Under the pieces are notes generated by a model, which saw only the letters and a list, made by a program, of their open reading frames with translations, did no database searches and had not been told where the DNA came from. This document shows, one piece after another, positions 45,197 to 53,310 of a stretch of 64,000 nucleotides of DNA (positions are counted from its first letter, which is position 1; each line of letters begins with the position of its first letter). Location of the stretch: contig NZ_BQYM01000014.1 of NCBI RefSeq assembly GCF_026008515.1, forward strand, positions 33,857-97,856, given 5' to 3'. The position numbers and the translations under genes are program-made. The stretch is from Hoyosella levis. Its GTDB lineage: Bacteria > Actinomycetota > Actinomycetes > Mycobacteriales > Mycobacteriaceae.

Positions 45197-46803
45197 TTAA
45201 CCCTGTCATCATGGGCAAATCCGCGGCGCTGCGCGCGGGAGCCGAGCTCAATTACTCGCGCTATGCGATCAAGAGCGGTGTCCTCGGCCTGATGTCCCCG
45301 ATCGCGCTGGCGAACAGTGGCCTCGCTATCGCGCGGTGGGGGCTCATCGGCGGTGCGGTCGGAGTCGCGGCCGCGCGCTGGGGCGACAAGACCGCGGTTG
45401 TCGACGAGCGTGGCGAGCTCACTTTCTCGGACCTCCACAATAGGTCGAACGCGCTAGCCAACGCCTGGCTCGCTCGTGGCCTCCAGCCAGGGGAAGGCGT
45501 GGCGATCCTGGCGCGGAATCATCGCGGGTTCCTCGATGCGCTGCTCGCGGCAGCCAAGTGCGGTGCCCGCATCATCCTTCTCAACACCGACTTCGCCGGG
45601 CCGCAGATCCGGGACGTCGCCACGCGCGAGGGAACGGACCTGCTCGTCTACGACGACGAGTATGCCGAGATGCTCGACGGTGTCACGCCACCGCGGGGCG
45701 CGTTCCGCGCCTGGACCGAGGATCCGGGCCAGGATTCCATCGAGGCGCTGATGGCGTCCGCGCCCTCCTCCGCACCGCCTCGACCCGGCGTGCACGCGAG
45801 GATCATCCTGCTGACGAGCGGCACGACCGGCACGCCCAAGGGGGCACCCCGCCCTGACCCGATGTCACTCGCGCCGATCGGCGGCATCACGAGCCGGGTC
45901 CCGTTCACCACCAACGGCACCATCGAGCTATGCGCGCCGATGTTCCATACTCTCGGGTTCGCGCACGCGCTGCTCGCCATCGGCATGGGATCGACGATGG
46001 TGCTGCGCCGCCGGTTCTCCCCGCAAGCGACCCTCGAGAGCATCCAGCGCAATCGCAGCACCGGCATGATCGTGGCACCCGTGATGCTCAGCCGCATGCT
46101 CGAGCACGGGGTGTCGCGCTACGACGTGTCGTCGCTGCGCATCATCTTCGTCGCCGGCGCGCAGCTTGGTGCCGATCTCTGCAAGCGCGCGATGGATGCG
46201 TTCGGTCCCGTCCTCTACAACATGTATGGCTCGACGGAGGTCGCCTATGCGACCGTCGCGACTCCCGACGACCTTTCCGCTGAGCCTGGTTGCGTCGGCA
46301 AGCCGGTCGCCGGGAGCGTAGTCAAGGTCTACGACGATGACGACAAGCCCGCGCCGGCTGGGATGACGGGCCGGATCTTCGTGGGCAACACCGTGCAGTT
46401 CGAGGGGTACACGGGCGGGGGGACCAAGGCGTCGGTCGATGGGCTGATGGCCACCGGCGACGTCGGGCATTTCGACTCTGGCGGGCGGCTCTTCATCGAT
46501 GGCCGCGACGACGACATGATCGTGTCGGGAGGGGAGAATGTGTTCCCGGGCGAGGTCGAGGAACTGCTGGCCTCGCACCCCTCGGTCGTCGAGGCCTCGG
46601 TGCTCGGGGTGCCGGACGAGAAGTACGGCGCGCGCCTCAAAGCGTTCGTCGTCACGCGCGAGACCCTCGATGAGGACACCGTGAAGCAATACGTCAAGCA
46701 GAACCTTGCCCGGTACAAGGTCCCCCGTGAGGTCGCGTTCGTCGATGAACTGCCGCGCAACCCGTCCGGGAAGGTGCTCAAGCGCGTGCTGCGCGAGATG
46801 TGA
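45193..46803 (+). CDS. acyl-CoA synthetase (FadD-like, AMP-binding)
   Basis: 536-aa adenylate-forming enzyme. The P-loop is LLTSGTTGTPKGAP; later motifs are YNMYGSTEV, ATGDVGHFDSGGRLFIDGRDDDMIVSGGENVFPGEVEE and the C-terminal Lys in PRNPSGKVLKRVL. A hydrophobic N-terminal part (MSPIALANSGLAIARWGLIGG) suggests membrane association, as in some mycobacterial FadD proteins. The GTG overlaps the aldehyde dehydrogenase stop (GTGA). With the upstream genes this gives a route aldehyde to acid to acyl-CoA to enoyl-CoA. Confidence 0.94.
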   Translation: MINPVIMGKSAALRAGAELNYSRYAIKSGVLGLMSPIALANSGLAIARWGLIGGAVGVAAARWGDKTAVVDERGELTFSDLHNRSNALANAWLARGLQPGEGVAILARNHRGFLDALLAAAKCGARIILLNTDFAGPQIRDVATREGTDLLVYDDEYAEMLDGVTPPRGAFRAWTEDPGQDSIEALMASAPSSAPPRPGVHARIILLTSGTTGTPKGAPRPDPMSLAPIGGITSRVPFTTNGTIELCAPMFHTLGFAHALLAIGMGSTMVLRRRFSPQATLESIQRNRSTGMIVAPVMLSRMLEHGVSRYDVSSLRIIFVAGAQLGADLCKRAMDAFGPVLYNMYGSTEVAYATVATPDDLSAEPGCVGKPVAGSVVKVYDDDDKPAPAGMTGRIFVGNTVQFEGYTGGGTKASVDGLMATGDVGHFDSGGRLFIDGRDDDMIVSGGENVFPGEVEELLASHPSVVEASVLGVPDEKYGARLKAFVVTRETLDEDTVKQYVKQNLARYKVPREVAFVDELPRNPSGKVLKRVLREM

Positions 46804-46820
46804 GCCCCGCAGAAGCCGCC

Positions 46821-46864
46821 CTCCAGACTGTTGTCCAGGTCACACTCCGAGGCCTAGTCTGGAG
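46821..46864 (+). promoter_or_regulatory. predicted hypAB promoter with flanking inverted repeat
   Basis: TTGTCC (46831-46836), 18 bp, TAGTCT (46855-46860) points at hypA. A perfect 9-bp inverted repeat CTCCAGACT/AGTCTGGAG (46821-46829 and 46856-46864) brackets it, with the right arm over the -10. Could be an operator. Confidence 0.35.
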
Positions 46865-46885
46865 GGGACCATTTCGAGGTGGCTG

Positions 46886-47215
46886 ATGCATGAGCTGGCG
46901 ATCACCGAGAGCATCGTCGATGCGGTGTGCGAGCATGCCGCAGGTCGGCGGGTGCGGTCCGTCCAGGTGCAGATCGGCGCGTTGTGCGCGGTCGTCCCCG
47001 ATGCCATGCAGTTCTGCTTCGAGCTCGCGACTGCCGGCACGCTCGCGGATGGCGCTTCCCTCGATCTGGACATCATCACCGCTCGTGCTCGCTGCAAGAC
47101 CTGTGATCGCGAGTTCGAGCTGGTGGACATGATTCTCCTATGCGACTGCGGCAGTGCCGATGTGGATGTGCTTGCCGGTCGCGAGTTGTGCATCAAATCG
47201 ATGAAGGTGGGATAG
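46886..47215 (+). CDS. hypA: hydrogenase nickel-insertion protein HypA
   Basis: 109-aa HypA. It starts MHELAITESIVDAV, with the nickel-binding MHE N-terminus of the family, and has a zinc site formed by CKTC (about 70-73) and CDCG (86-89); the spacing CxxC then CxC is somewhat shorter than in E. coli HypA but is common in actinobacteria. HypA delivers nickel to the hydrogenase large subunit together with HypB. Followed by hypB after 3 bp. Confidence 0.95.
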   Translation: MHELAITESIVDAVCEHAAGRRVRSVQVQIGALCAVVPDAMQFCFELATAGTLADGASLDLDIITARARCKTCDREFELVDMILLCDCGSADVDVLAGRELCIKSMKVG

Positions 47216-47218
47216 GCG

Positions 47219-48043
47219 ATGTGCTCTACCTGCGGATGCGGCGAAACCGATGGCCCCCGGGTATCCACTCCGGGACATGACCATGACCATCACCATCACG
47301 ACGGCGGCCACGCGCATGAGCACAACCATGCGCATGACCACCCGCACACGCACGACCACCCGCACACGCACGACCACGAGCATGTGGAGACGATCTCGCT
47401 CGAGCAGAAGGTGCTCGCGAAGAATGACCTGATCGCCATCGAGAACCGGCACTGGCTGCACGCTCATGGCATCGTCGCGGTGAATCTCATGAGCTCGCCG
47501 GGCGCGGGGAAGACCACTCTGCTGGAGAAGACGATCCGGGAGTTCCGCGCGGAGCGGCCAGTCGCGGTGATCGAGGGCGATCAGGAGACCCTGCTCGACG
47601 CCGATCGGATCGCCGCGACCGGGGCCCCCGTGGTGCAGGTCAACACCGGTGCGGGATGCCATCTCGACGCGTCCATGCTCCGGTCCGCGCTCGATGAGCT
47701 CCAGCCAGGCGACGGCACGTTGTTGCTGATCGAGAACGTCGGCAACCTGGTCTGCCCTGCCCTGTTCGATCTGGGCGAGCAATTGAAGGTCGTCATCATC
47801 TCCACGACGGAGGGCTCCGACAAGCCGCTGAAGTATCCGCACATCTTCGCCGCCGCGGACCTGGTGATCGTCAACAAGACGGATTTGCTGCCGTATGTCG
47901 ACTTCGACATCGAGAAGTGCTCGGCGTACGCGCGGTCGGTGAACCCGGACGTCCGGATCATCGCGCTCTCCGCGTGGACGGGCGAGGGCATGGAGCAATG
48001 GCGGTCCGAGCTGAATGCGTTGTCGCTGGAAACCACGGGTTGA
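47219..48043 (+). CDS. hypB: hydrogenase nickel-incorporation GTPase HypB
   Basis: 274-aa HypB. The N-terminus has CSTCGCGE (high-affinity nickel site) and a long His-rich stretch (about residues 19-60, built of HDH and HPHTHD units, partly an exact tandem repeat in DNA) for nickel storage. The GTPase domain shows SSPGAGKTTLLEKT (Walker A), IEGDQET, the metal-binding GAGCHLD and NKTDLLPY. It works with HypA to load nickel into the hydrogenase. Downstream, the rest of the locus resumes only 2.3 kb later. Confidence 0.96.
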   Translation: MCSTCGCGETDGPRVSTPGHDHDHHHHDGGHAHEHNHAHDHPHTHDHPHTHDHEHVETISLEQKVLAKNDLIAIENRHWLHAHGIVAVNLMSSPGAGKTTLLEKTIREFRAERPVAVIEGDQETLLDADRIAATGAPVVQVNTGAGCHLDASMLRSALDELQPGDGTLLLIENVGNLVCPALFDLGEQLKVVIISTTEGSDKPLKYPHIFAAADLVIVNKTDLLPYVDFDIEKCSAYARSVNPDVRIIALSAWTGEGMEQWRSELNALSLETTG

Positions 48044-48055
48044 AAGGCCAGGATC

Positions 48056-48514
48056 ATGAAATTCTCGACTCGCGCTGCCTCCCTAGCTGCTGGGGCCGCG
48101 CTCGCATTGACCGCGTTCGGCGGTGTTGCTGGTGCCTCGCCCTCATCCGGGGTCGAGAGCCAGGAGGTGGGTGCCTTCGAGGTGCCGTTCAGCGTGTGGG
48201 GTGGCATGGGGAACACCACGGGCTTCTCGTTCCGCATGATCGAGATCGATCCGGGCGGCTACACCGGATGGCACTGGCACGAGAACCCGGTGTACGGCTA
48301 TGTGGCGAGCGGAACGCTGACGAGGATCTATAGCGACTGCGCGGAGCGGGTTGATTCGATGGGGTCGTTCATCGAGGAGGTGCCGGGCGAGGGAGCCTCG
48401 CACGTGGGGATCAATCGCGGCGACGGACCGTTGGTCCTTTATGTTCTCTACGCCTCGTCCGATGGTGGACCCACAACGGTCAGCGTTGACGATCCGGGGT
48501 GCGGCGTCGAGTAG
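48056..48514 (+). CDS. secreted cupin-domain protein
   Basis: 152-aa protein with a signal peptide (KFSTRAAS start, Ala-rich core, cleavage about AGA-SP). The mature part is a cupin: PGGYTGWHWHENPVYGYVASG carries the two metal-ligand histidines and Glu of motif 1, and GEGASHVGINRGDGPLVLYVLY holds the motif-2 His. Two cysteines (SDCAE and PGCGVE) could form a disulphide. It lies 12 bp after hypB, so it is likely in the hypAB transcript, but a role in hydrogenase biology is not established. Confidence 0.85.
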   Translation: MKFSTRAASLAAGAALALTAFGGVAGASPSSGVESQEVGAFEVPFSVWGGMGNTTGFSFRMIEIDPGGYTGWHWHENPVYGYVASGTLTRIYSDCAERVDSMGSFIEEVPGEGASHVGINRGDGPLVLYVLYASSDGGPTTVSVDDPGCGVE

Positions 48515-48520
48515 CGGATG

Positions 48521-48868
48521 CTAGCTGCGGCGAGCCGACCGCGCTCCCTCGATGTGCGTCGCGTACCCGCGGACGAGCGGGGCGTAGGACTTGTAGCTGT
48601 AGGGCGCGGCCGGGTACCACAGGTATTGCTGGCCTGCTTCGCCAGCAGGCAGGTTCTGCCAGATCGGCTGGTCCTTGAGGGCTTCTAGCTTGTCGGAGGA
48701 CCGGGAGTCGACGAGGATCACATCGGCGTGGTACTTCGCGAGGTTCTCCAGGCTGGCAGGCTCGAAAAAGCCCCAATTGTTGGCAAGAATCCCGATCCCG
48801 ACCAGTCCAAGGCCAATAAATACTCCGAAAGCGCCATTTCGGCTGCGAACACGACCCCCCCAGCGCAC
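48521..48868 (-). pseudogene. truncated siderophore-type ABC substrate-binding protein
   Basis: The last about 85 codons (48521-48780) encode a segment that matches the C-terminal lobe of FecB/FhuD-like substrate-binding proteins: NWGFFEPASLENLAKYHADV, LPAGEAGQQYLWYPAAPYSY and a helical end. Upstream of that the frame has only a short hydrophobic start and no N-terminal lobe, signal peptide or lipobox, so about two thirds of the gene is missing. A remnant, lying at the edge of a degenerate stretch inside the hydrogenase locus. Whether a short peptide is still made is unknown. Confidence 0.65.
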
Positions 48869-49447
48869 CTAAACCCCTCCGCCGCGTTGAGCGGTCCCGC
48901 CGACGATCGTCGTTGATTCTGTATTCCATGGCGACGAATGTATCGCCAAGCCTTGGAGTATCACGGAGCAGCCGGGTGTTCGGGTGCGGTTCTAAGGGCC
49001 AGGTGGACAATGCCTGCCTCCCATGCTGCCATTGGGGCGCTCCCTGCTGGGCCGTGCGACTTCCGGTAATCGAGGGGCGGAGCGCGCAGCCGAGACCCAC
49101 CTGGTCACTCAAGCCAACTCTGCAGGCCGTGGATGCATTGGGTCGCCCCTTCACCTCGGTAGTGGAGAATCCCGCAGGCGACCGGCACCCTCCATCGCTG
49201 TGGTCCGTGAGCACAAAAGGCTGCCCGGGAATATGCACCTTTCCCCACCGCGAGATCCATGCCCAATGCGCGAACTGCGGCTCCGTAGCCGCAAGAATCG
49301 TGGAGATCGGGCAGGGTGAGCTTCGATCTACGACTTCCTGCGCAGACGCCGCACCGAGTAAGTTGCAGCATAGGGCAGCGCTCGCTCGCAGGAGCGGAAG
49401 AGCTATGGCAGCTAGTTGGTGGGGGCACCGCCTGAAGCAGCTTCGTA
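48869..49447. other. degenerate stretch with no supported gene
   Basis: Open frames exist on both strands but none has genome-like codon bias, a good start site or recognisable protein sequence, and Cys, Trp and Ser are over-represented in their translations. It lies between a truncated gene and a lower-GC hypothetical gene, and probably represents the scar of insertions and deletions. Confidence 0.5.
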
Positions 49448-49873
49448 TCAATGCCGCCTTCGATGCCCGGGGAGCCCCCCAGGCACCACCCTTGTGCCGA
49501 ACAAGCTGTTGTCATCATCATGGTAGTTTCTGCGAACCCCCGGTTTCCGTGGATTGTCGCGGCTATTCCGGGCATCGGTTGCAATAGATTCGAGATCTGC
49601 GATGTCACGTAGGATAGCGGGATCGTTTGGACGATACTTCAACGCAGCATAGTGCCGCGCTCGCTTGGCTCGACGCTCAGCTTCGCGACTCCTAGCAATC
49701 TCTGCGCTTTTTCGATCGATTTGCTGCTGCCGCACCCAGTCCACTTCGTTCGCAGTAGGGGCGCGACCGGGATTCTCGTGAGAGCTTTGTGACGTGCTGA
49801 GTCCCAGATCTGTGCCATACGTGGACTTGGTGTGCCTGCTAGAGCTGCGGTGGGACCGGGGTCGCCTTGCCAT
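49448..49873 (-). CDS. hypothetical charged protein, lower-GC gene
   Basis: 141-aa strongly basic protein (many Arg, Ser, His at the N-terminus) with a probable coiled segment (RKSAEIARSREAERRAKRARHYAALKY) and a polar C-terminus. AGGAG lies before the ATG. Its base composition is visibly lower in GC, with less third-position bias, than its neighbours, which suggests recent acquisition. I do not recognise a family; phage- or island-borne origin is possible. Confidence 0.55.
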   Translation of the reverse strand: MARRPRSHRSSSRHTKSTYGTDLGLSTSQSSHENPGRAPTANEVDWVRQQQIDRKSAEIARSREAERRAKRARHYAALKYRPNDPAILRDIADLESIATDARNSRDNPRKPGVRRNYHDDDNSLFGTRVVPGGLPGHRRRH

Positions 49874-50285
49874 GATTGGTCTCCTCGCTATGATTTTGGC
49901 GGACGGGAAGTTAGCGATCCTAGATTGACGAAGCTGCGCGTTGCGTGATTCGTTCGTCGAGTAGTGTTCGGCTGGTTTCTAGTGCTACACGCTATGCAGC
50001 TTGTGGCTGACTGTGTGGCGTTCTCTGGAATTATTTGGAAGACGAATGCTCGCGAGCGCATTAGCGAATCAGGGCCGACGGCCGCTGCGGGGCTGCCAGA
50101 AGGAGTTCGATGAACCCCTCGACCGGATCGTCAGAATCGATGCGTTCGAGCGTGCAGGGGAGGCGCGGTGCGACGTGTCCTTGGTGCTTCCGCCCTGCGA
50201 TCCTGCCACTTGGCCATTCTCCGCACAGGCGGCCAATTAGGCTAGCCAAACCTACGAACCTGCAGGTAAAGCGCCAAATCGACCT
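49874..50285. other. lower-GC intergenic region before the hydrogenase operon
   Basis: Two short open frames (50001-50240 plus, 50061-50249 minus) overlap each other on opposite strands and neither shows start signals or family similarity. The stretch is AT-richer than the flanks. I see no repeat or RNA gene. Confidence 0.45.
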
Positions 50286-50315
50286 TTGACCAGACTAATC
50301 ATGATCGCCTAGAAT
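50286..50315 (+). promoter_or_regulatory. predicted promoter of the hydrogenase structural operon
   Basis: TTGACC (50286-50291), 18-bp spacer, TAGAAT (50310-50315). A clear sigma-70-like arrangement about 93 bp upstream of hhyS, in an AT-rich pocket. Confidence 0.55.
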
Positions 50316-50330
50316 GTGATCTACGTCACG
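50315..50330. promoter_or_regulatory. CRP/GlxR (cAMP receptor protein) binding site at the hydrogenase promoter
   Basis: TGTGATCTACGTCACG matches the GlxR/Cmr-type consensus TGTGANNTANNTCACA at 11 of 12 defined positions, including the central TA. It abuts the -10 hexamer and covers the likely transcription start, a position that normally gives repression; activation from another start further downstream cannot be excluded. Confidence 0.55.
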
Positions 50331-50407
50331 CAAGTGGGCCGAGGGTCGACTCCGGTGACGCAGGGGCCTGCGGGCCTGCGCGTGCCCTGCCCCGGAAAGT
50401 GGCAACC

Positions 50408-51463
50408 ATGTCTGACACGGCGGCTACAGCAGAAGAAACCCCCTTGATCCATGTCCTCTGGATCAACGCAGGACTCAGTTGCGACGGCGATTCGGTGGCC
50501 CTGACCGCAGCCACCCAGCCCACCATCGAGGAGATCGCCCTCGGTGCCCTGCCAGGACTTCCCCAGATAGCTGTGCATTGGCCGCTCATCGACTTCGAAT
50601 GCGGGCCCGAAGGGGGAGCTGACGACTTCCTCGAATGGTTCCGCAAAGCCGATCGCGGCGAGCTCGAGCCGTTCGTCCTCGTCGTCGAGGGCTCGATCCC
50701 CAACGAGCGGATCCACGCCAGCGATGGCTACTGGTGCGGCTTCGGCAACGACGAGGATGGCCAGCCCATCACCACCAGCGAATGGCTCGACCGCTTGACC
50801 CCCAAGGCCACCGCGGTCGTGGCAGTAGGAACCTGCGCGACCTATGGCGGCATCCACGCGATGGCGGGCAACCCCACCGGAGCGATGGGCGTTCCTGACT
50901 ATCTCGGCTGGGACTGGAAGACCAAGGCCGGCATCCCGATCGTGTGCGTGCCGGGCTGCCCCATCCACCCCGACAACTTGTCCGAGACGCTCACGTACCT
51001 GCTCTACCAGGCGTCGGGGCAGGCGCCGATGATCCCGCTCGATGAGGCACTGCGCCCCACGTGGCTGTTCGGCAAGACAGTCCATGAGGGCTGCGACCGC
51101 GCCGGCTACTACGAGGAAGGCGATTTCGCGACCGAGTATGGCTCCCCGAAGTGCATCGTGAAGCTGGGCTGCTGGGGCCCGGTCGTCAAGTGCAACGTGC
51201 CCAAGCGAGGCTGGATCAACGGGGTTGGTGGATGCCCGAACGTCGGTGGCATCTGCATCGGCTGCACCATGCCGGGCTTCCCCGACATGTTCATGCCGTT
51301 CATGGATGAACCGCCCGGCGGAAAGCTGTCGAGCGCGGCGATAGGCGTGTACGGATCGGTGATCCGCAGCCTGCGCAACATGACATCCCACACCGTTGAC
51401 CGGGAACCCCAGTGGCGCGTCCGAGGCGATCAACTGACCACCGGCGCCACCCGCACCTGGTAG
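50408..51463 (+). CDS. hhyS: [NiFe]-hydrogenase small subunit, group 1h
   Basis: 351-aa small subunit without a Tat signal peptide, as expected of the actinobacterial high-affinity group 1h enzymes. The proximal cluster motif reads NAGLSCDGDSV: where most hydrogenases have CxxC this has Cys-x-x-type spacing with Asp replacing a Cys, matching the three-Cys-one-Asp ligation known for the Ralstonia actinobacterial-type enzyme. Further cluster ligands are in VGTCATYGG, VPGCPIHPD, HEGCDRAGYY, CIVKLGCWGPVVKCN and GGCPNVGGICIGC. It passes electrons from the NiFe site. ATG 50408 is preceded by GGAAAG. First gene of the operon, 28 bp before hhyL. Confidence 0.95.
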   Translation: MSDTAATAEETPLIHVLWINAGLSCDGDSVALTAATQPTIEEIALGALPGLPQIAVHWPLIDFECGPEGGADDFLEWFRKADRGELEPFVLVVEGSIPNERIHASDGYWCGFGNDEDGQPITTSEWLDRLTPKATAVVAVGTCATYGGIHAMAGNPTGAMGVPDYLGWDWKTKAGIPIVCVPGCPIHPDNLSETLTYLLYQASGQAPMIPLDEALRPTWLFGKTVHEGCDRAGYYEEGDFATEYGSPKCIVKLGCWGPVVKCNVPKRGWINGVGGCPNVGGICIGCTMPGFPDMFMPFMDEPPGGKLSSAAIGVYGSVIRSLRNMTSHTVDREPQWRVRGDQLTTGATRTW

Positions 51464-51491
51464 CAGGCCGGTAGAAGCGAAGAGGCATGCG

Positions 51492-53306
51492 ATGACGTCA
51501 ACCATTCACGGGCCCGGGCCGCTGCCCACCCCGCCGCCTATCAAGGAGAACGCGGACGGCCTGGTGGAGATGAACTGGGATCCGATCACCCGGATCGTGG
51601 GCAGCCTGGGCATCTACACCACCATCGATTTCAAGCAGAAGGTCGTCAAGGAGTGCCACAGCACCTCGTCGATCTTCCGTGGCTACTCCATCTTCATGAA
51701 GGGAAAGGACCCCCGCGACGCGCACTTCATCACCTCGCGCATCTGTGGCATCTGCGGCGACAACCACGCCACCTGTTCCTGCTACGCGCAGAACATGGCC
51801 TACGGGGTGAAGCCGCCGCACATCGGCGAATGGATCATCAATCTCGGCGAGGCCGCCGAGTACATGTTCGATCACAACATCTTCCAGGAGAACCTGGTGG
51901 GTGTTGATTTCTGCGAGAAGATGGTCTCCGAGACCAACCCGGGAGTGCTCGAGCGCGCCAACAAGACCGAGGCCCCGCACGCAGGGGAGCACGGGTACCG
52001 CACCATCGGTGACATCATGCGGTCGCTCAACCCGTTCTCCGGCGAGTTCTACCGCGAGGCCCTCGCGGTCTCCCGCTCCACCCGCGAGATGTTCTGCCTG
52101 ATGGAGGGCCGCCACGTCCACCCGTCCACGCTGTACCCCGGTGGCGTGGGCACCGTCGCGACGATCCAGCTGATGACCGACTACATGTCCCGGCTGATGC
52201 GCTACGTCGAGTTCATGAAGAAGGTCGTGCCCATGCACGACGACCTGTTCGACTTCTTCTACGAAGCACTGCCCGGCTACGAGAAGGTGGGCCTGCGCCG
52301 CACCCTGCTCGGCTGCTGGGGCTCCTTCCAGGATCCCGACATCTGCAACTTCGCCTACAAGGACATGGAGGCGTGGGGACGCAGGATGTTCGTCACCCCC
52401 GGCATCGTCGTGGACGGCAAGCTGGTGACGACCTCCCTGGTGGACATCAACCTGGGCATCCGCATCCTGCTCGGCTCCTCCTACTACGACGACTGGACCG
52501 ACCAGGAGATGTTCGTGACCCGCGATCCGCTGGGCAACCCCGTGGATCGTCGCCACCCCTGGAACCAGCACACCAACCCGCGCCCGCAGCGCCGCGACAT
52601 GGACGACAAGTACTCCTGGGTGATGTCGCCACGCTGGTTCGACGGCACCGATCACCTCGCCCTCGACACCGGCGGGGGCCCGCTGGCTCGTCTCTGGTCG
52701 ACGGCGCTCGCCGGGCTCGTTGACGTGGGCTACGTCAAGTCCACCGGCCACAGCGTGCAGATCAACCTGCCGAAGACCGCGCTCAAGGGCCCGGTCAGCT
52801 TCGAGTGGAAGATCCCCAAGCATGGCTCCAACACCATCGAGCGGGACCGGGCACGCACCTATTTCCAGGCCTACGCCGCCGCGTGCGCGCTCCACTTCTG
52901 CGAGAAGGCGCTCGAGGAGATCCGGGCCGGGCGCACGAAGACGTGGGAGAAGTTCGAGGTGCCGGACGAGGGCATCGGGTGCGGCTTCACCGAGGCGGTG
53001 CGCGGCGTGCTCAGCCATCACATGGTGATCCGCGACGGCAAGATCGCCAACTACCATCCGTACCCGCCGACGCCGTGGAACGCCAACCCGCGCGACAGCT
53101 ACGGCACGCCGGGCCCGTACGAGGATGCGGTGCAGGGACAGCCCATCTTCGAGGAGAACGATCTCGAGAACTTCAAGGGGATCGACGTGATGCGGACCGT
53201 CCGCAGCTTCGATCCGTGCCTGCCGTGCGGGGTGCACATGTACCTCGGTGGCGGGAAAACCCTGGAGAAGCTGCATTCGCCCACCCAGTCGCTGACGGGC
53301 GAGTGA
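51492..53306 (+). CDS. hhyL: [NiFe]-hydrogenase large subunit, group 1h
   Basis: 604-aa catalytic subunit. The two NiFe-ligand motifs are present: RICGICGDNHATCS (about residues 77-90) and DPCLPCGVHMYLGGG (about 575-589), the latter being the group 1h form of the usual DPCxxCxxH. A tail of about 20 residues after the His would be removed by the maturation protease encoded at 57019. Enzymes of this group oxidise hydrogen at atmospheric level and support survival on trace gas. Strongly conserved throughout. Confidence 0.97.
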   Translation: MTSTIHGPGPLPTPPPIKENADGLVEMNWDPITRIVGSLGIYTTIDFKQKVVKECHSTSSIFRGYSIFMKGKDPRDAHFITSRICGICGDNHATCSCYAQNMAYGVKPPHIGEWIINLGEAAEYMFDHNIFQENLVGVDFCEKMVSETNPGVLERANKTEAPHAGEHGYRTIGDIMRSLNPFSGEFYREALAVSRSTREMFCLMEGRHVHPSTLYPGGVGTVATIQLMTDYMSRLMRYVEFMKKVVPMHDDLFDFFYEALPGYEKVGLRRTLLGCWGSFQDPDICNFAYKDMEAWGRRMFVTPGIVVDGKLVTTSLVDINLGIRILLGSSYYDDWTDQEMFVTRDPLGNPVDRRHPWNQHTNPRPQRRDMDDKYSWVMSPRWFDGTDHLALDTGGGPLARLWSTALAGLVDVGYVKSTGHSVQINLPKTALKGPVSFEWKIPKHGSNTIERDRARTYFQAYAAACALHFCEKALEEIRAGRTKTWEKFEVPDEGIGCGFTEAVRGVLSHHMVIRDGKIANYHPYPPTPWNANPRDSYGTPGPYEDAVQGQPIFEENDLENFKGIDVMRTVRSFDPCLPCGVHMYLGGGKTLEKLHSPTQSLTGE

Positions 53307-53310
53307 TCGC

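Noticed and set aside
47330..47385. Tandem repeat inside hypB that looked like a separate DNA repeat element
   Set aside because: It is in frame and encodes the His-rich nickel-storage segment normal for HypB.
48480..49451. 323-codon minus-strand frame with a leader-like start, and an overlapping plus-strand frame 48913-49587
   Set aside because: Neither shows third-position bias or any family similarity, they overlap one another and the truncated binding-protein gene; treated as degenerate DNA.
50001..50240. 79-codon frame upstream of the hydrogenase operon
   Set aside because: Opposed by a similar frame on the other strand, no ribosome binding site, weak codon bias.
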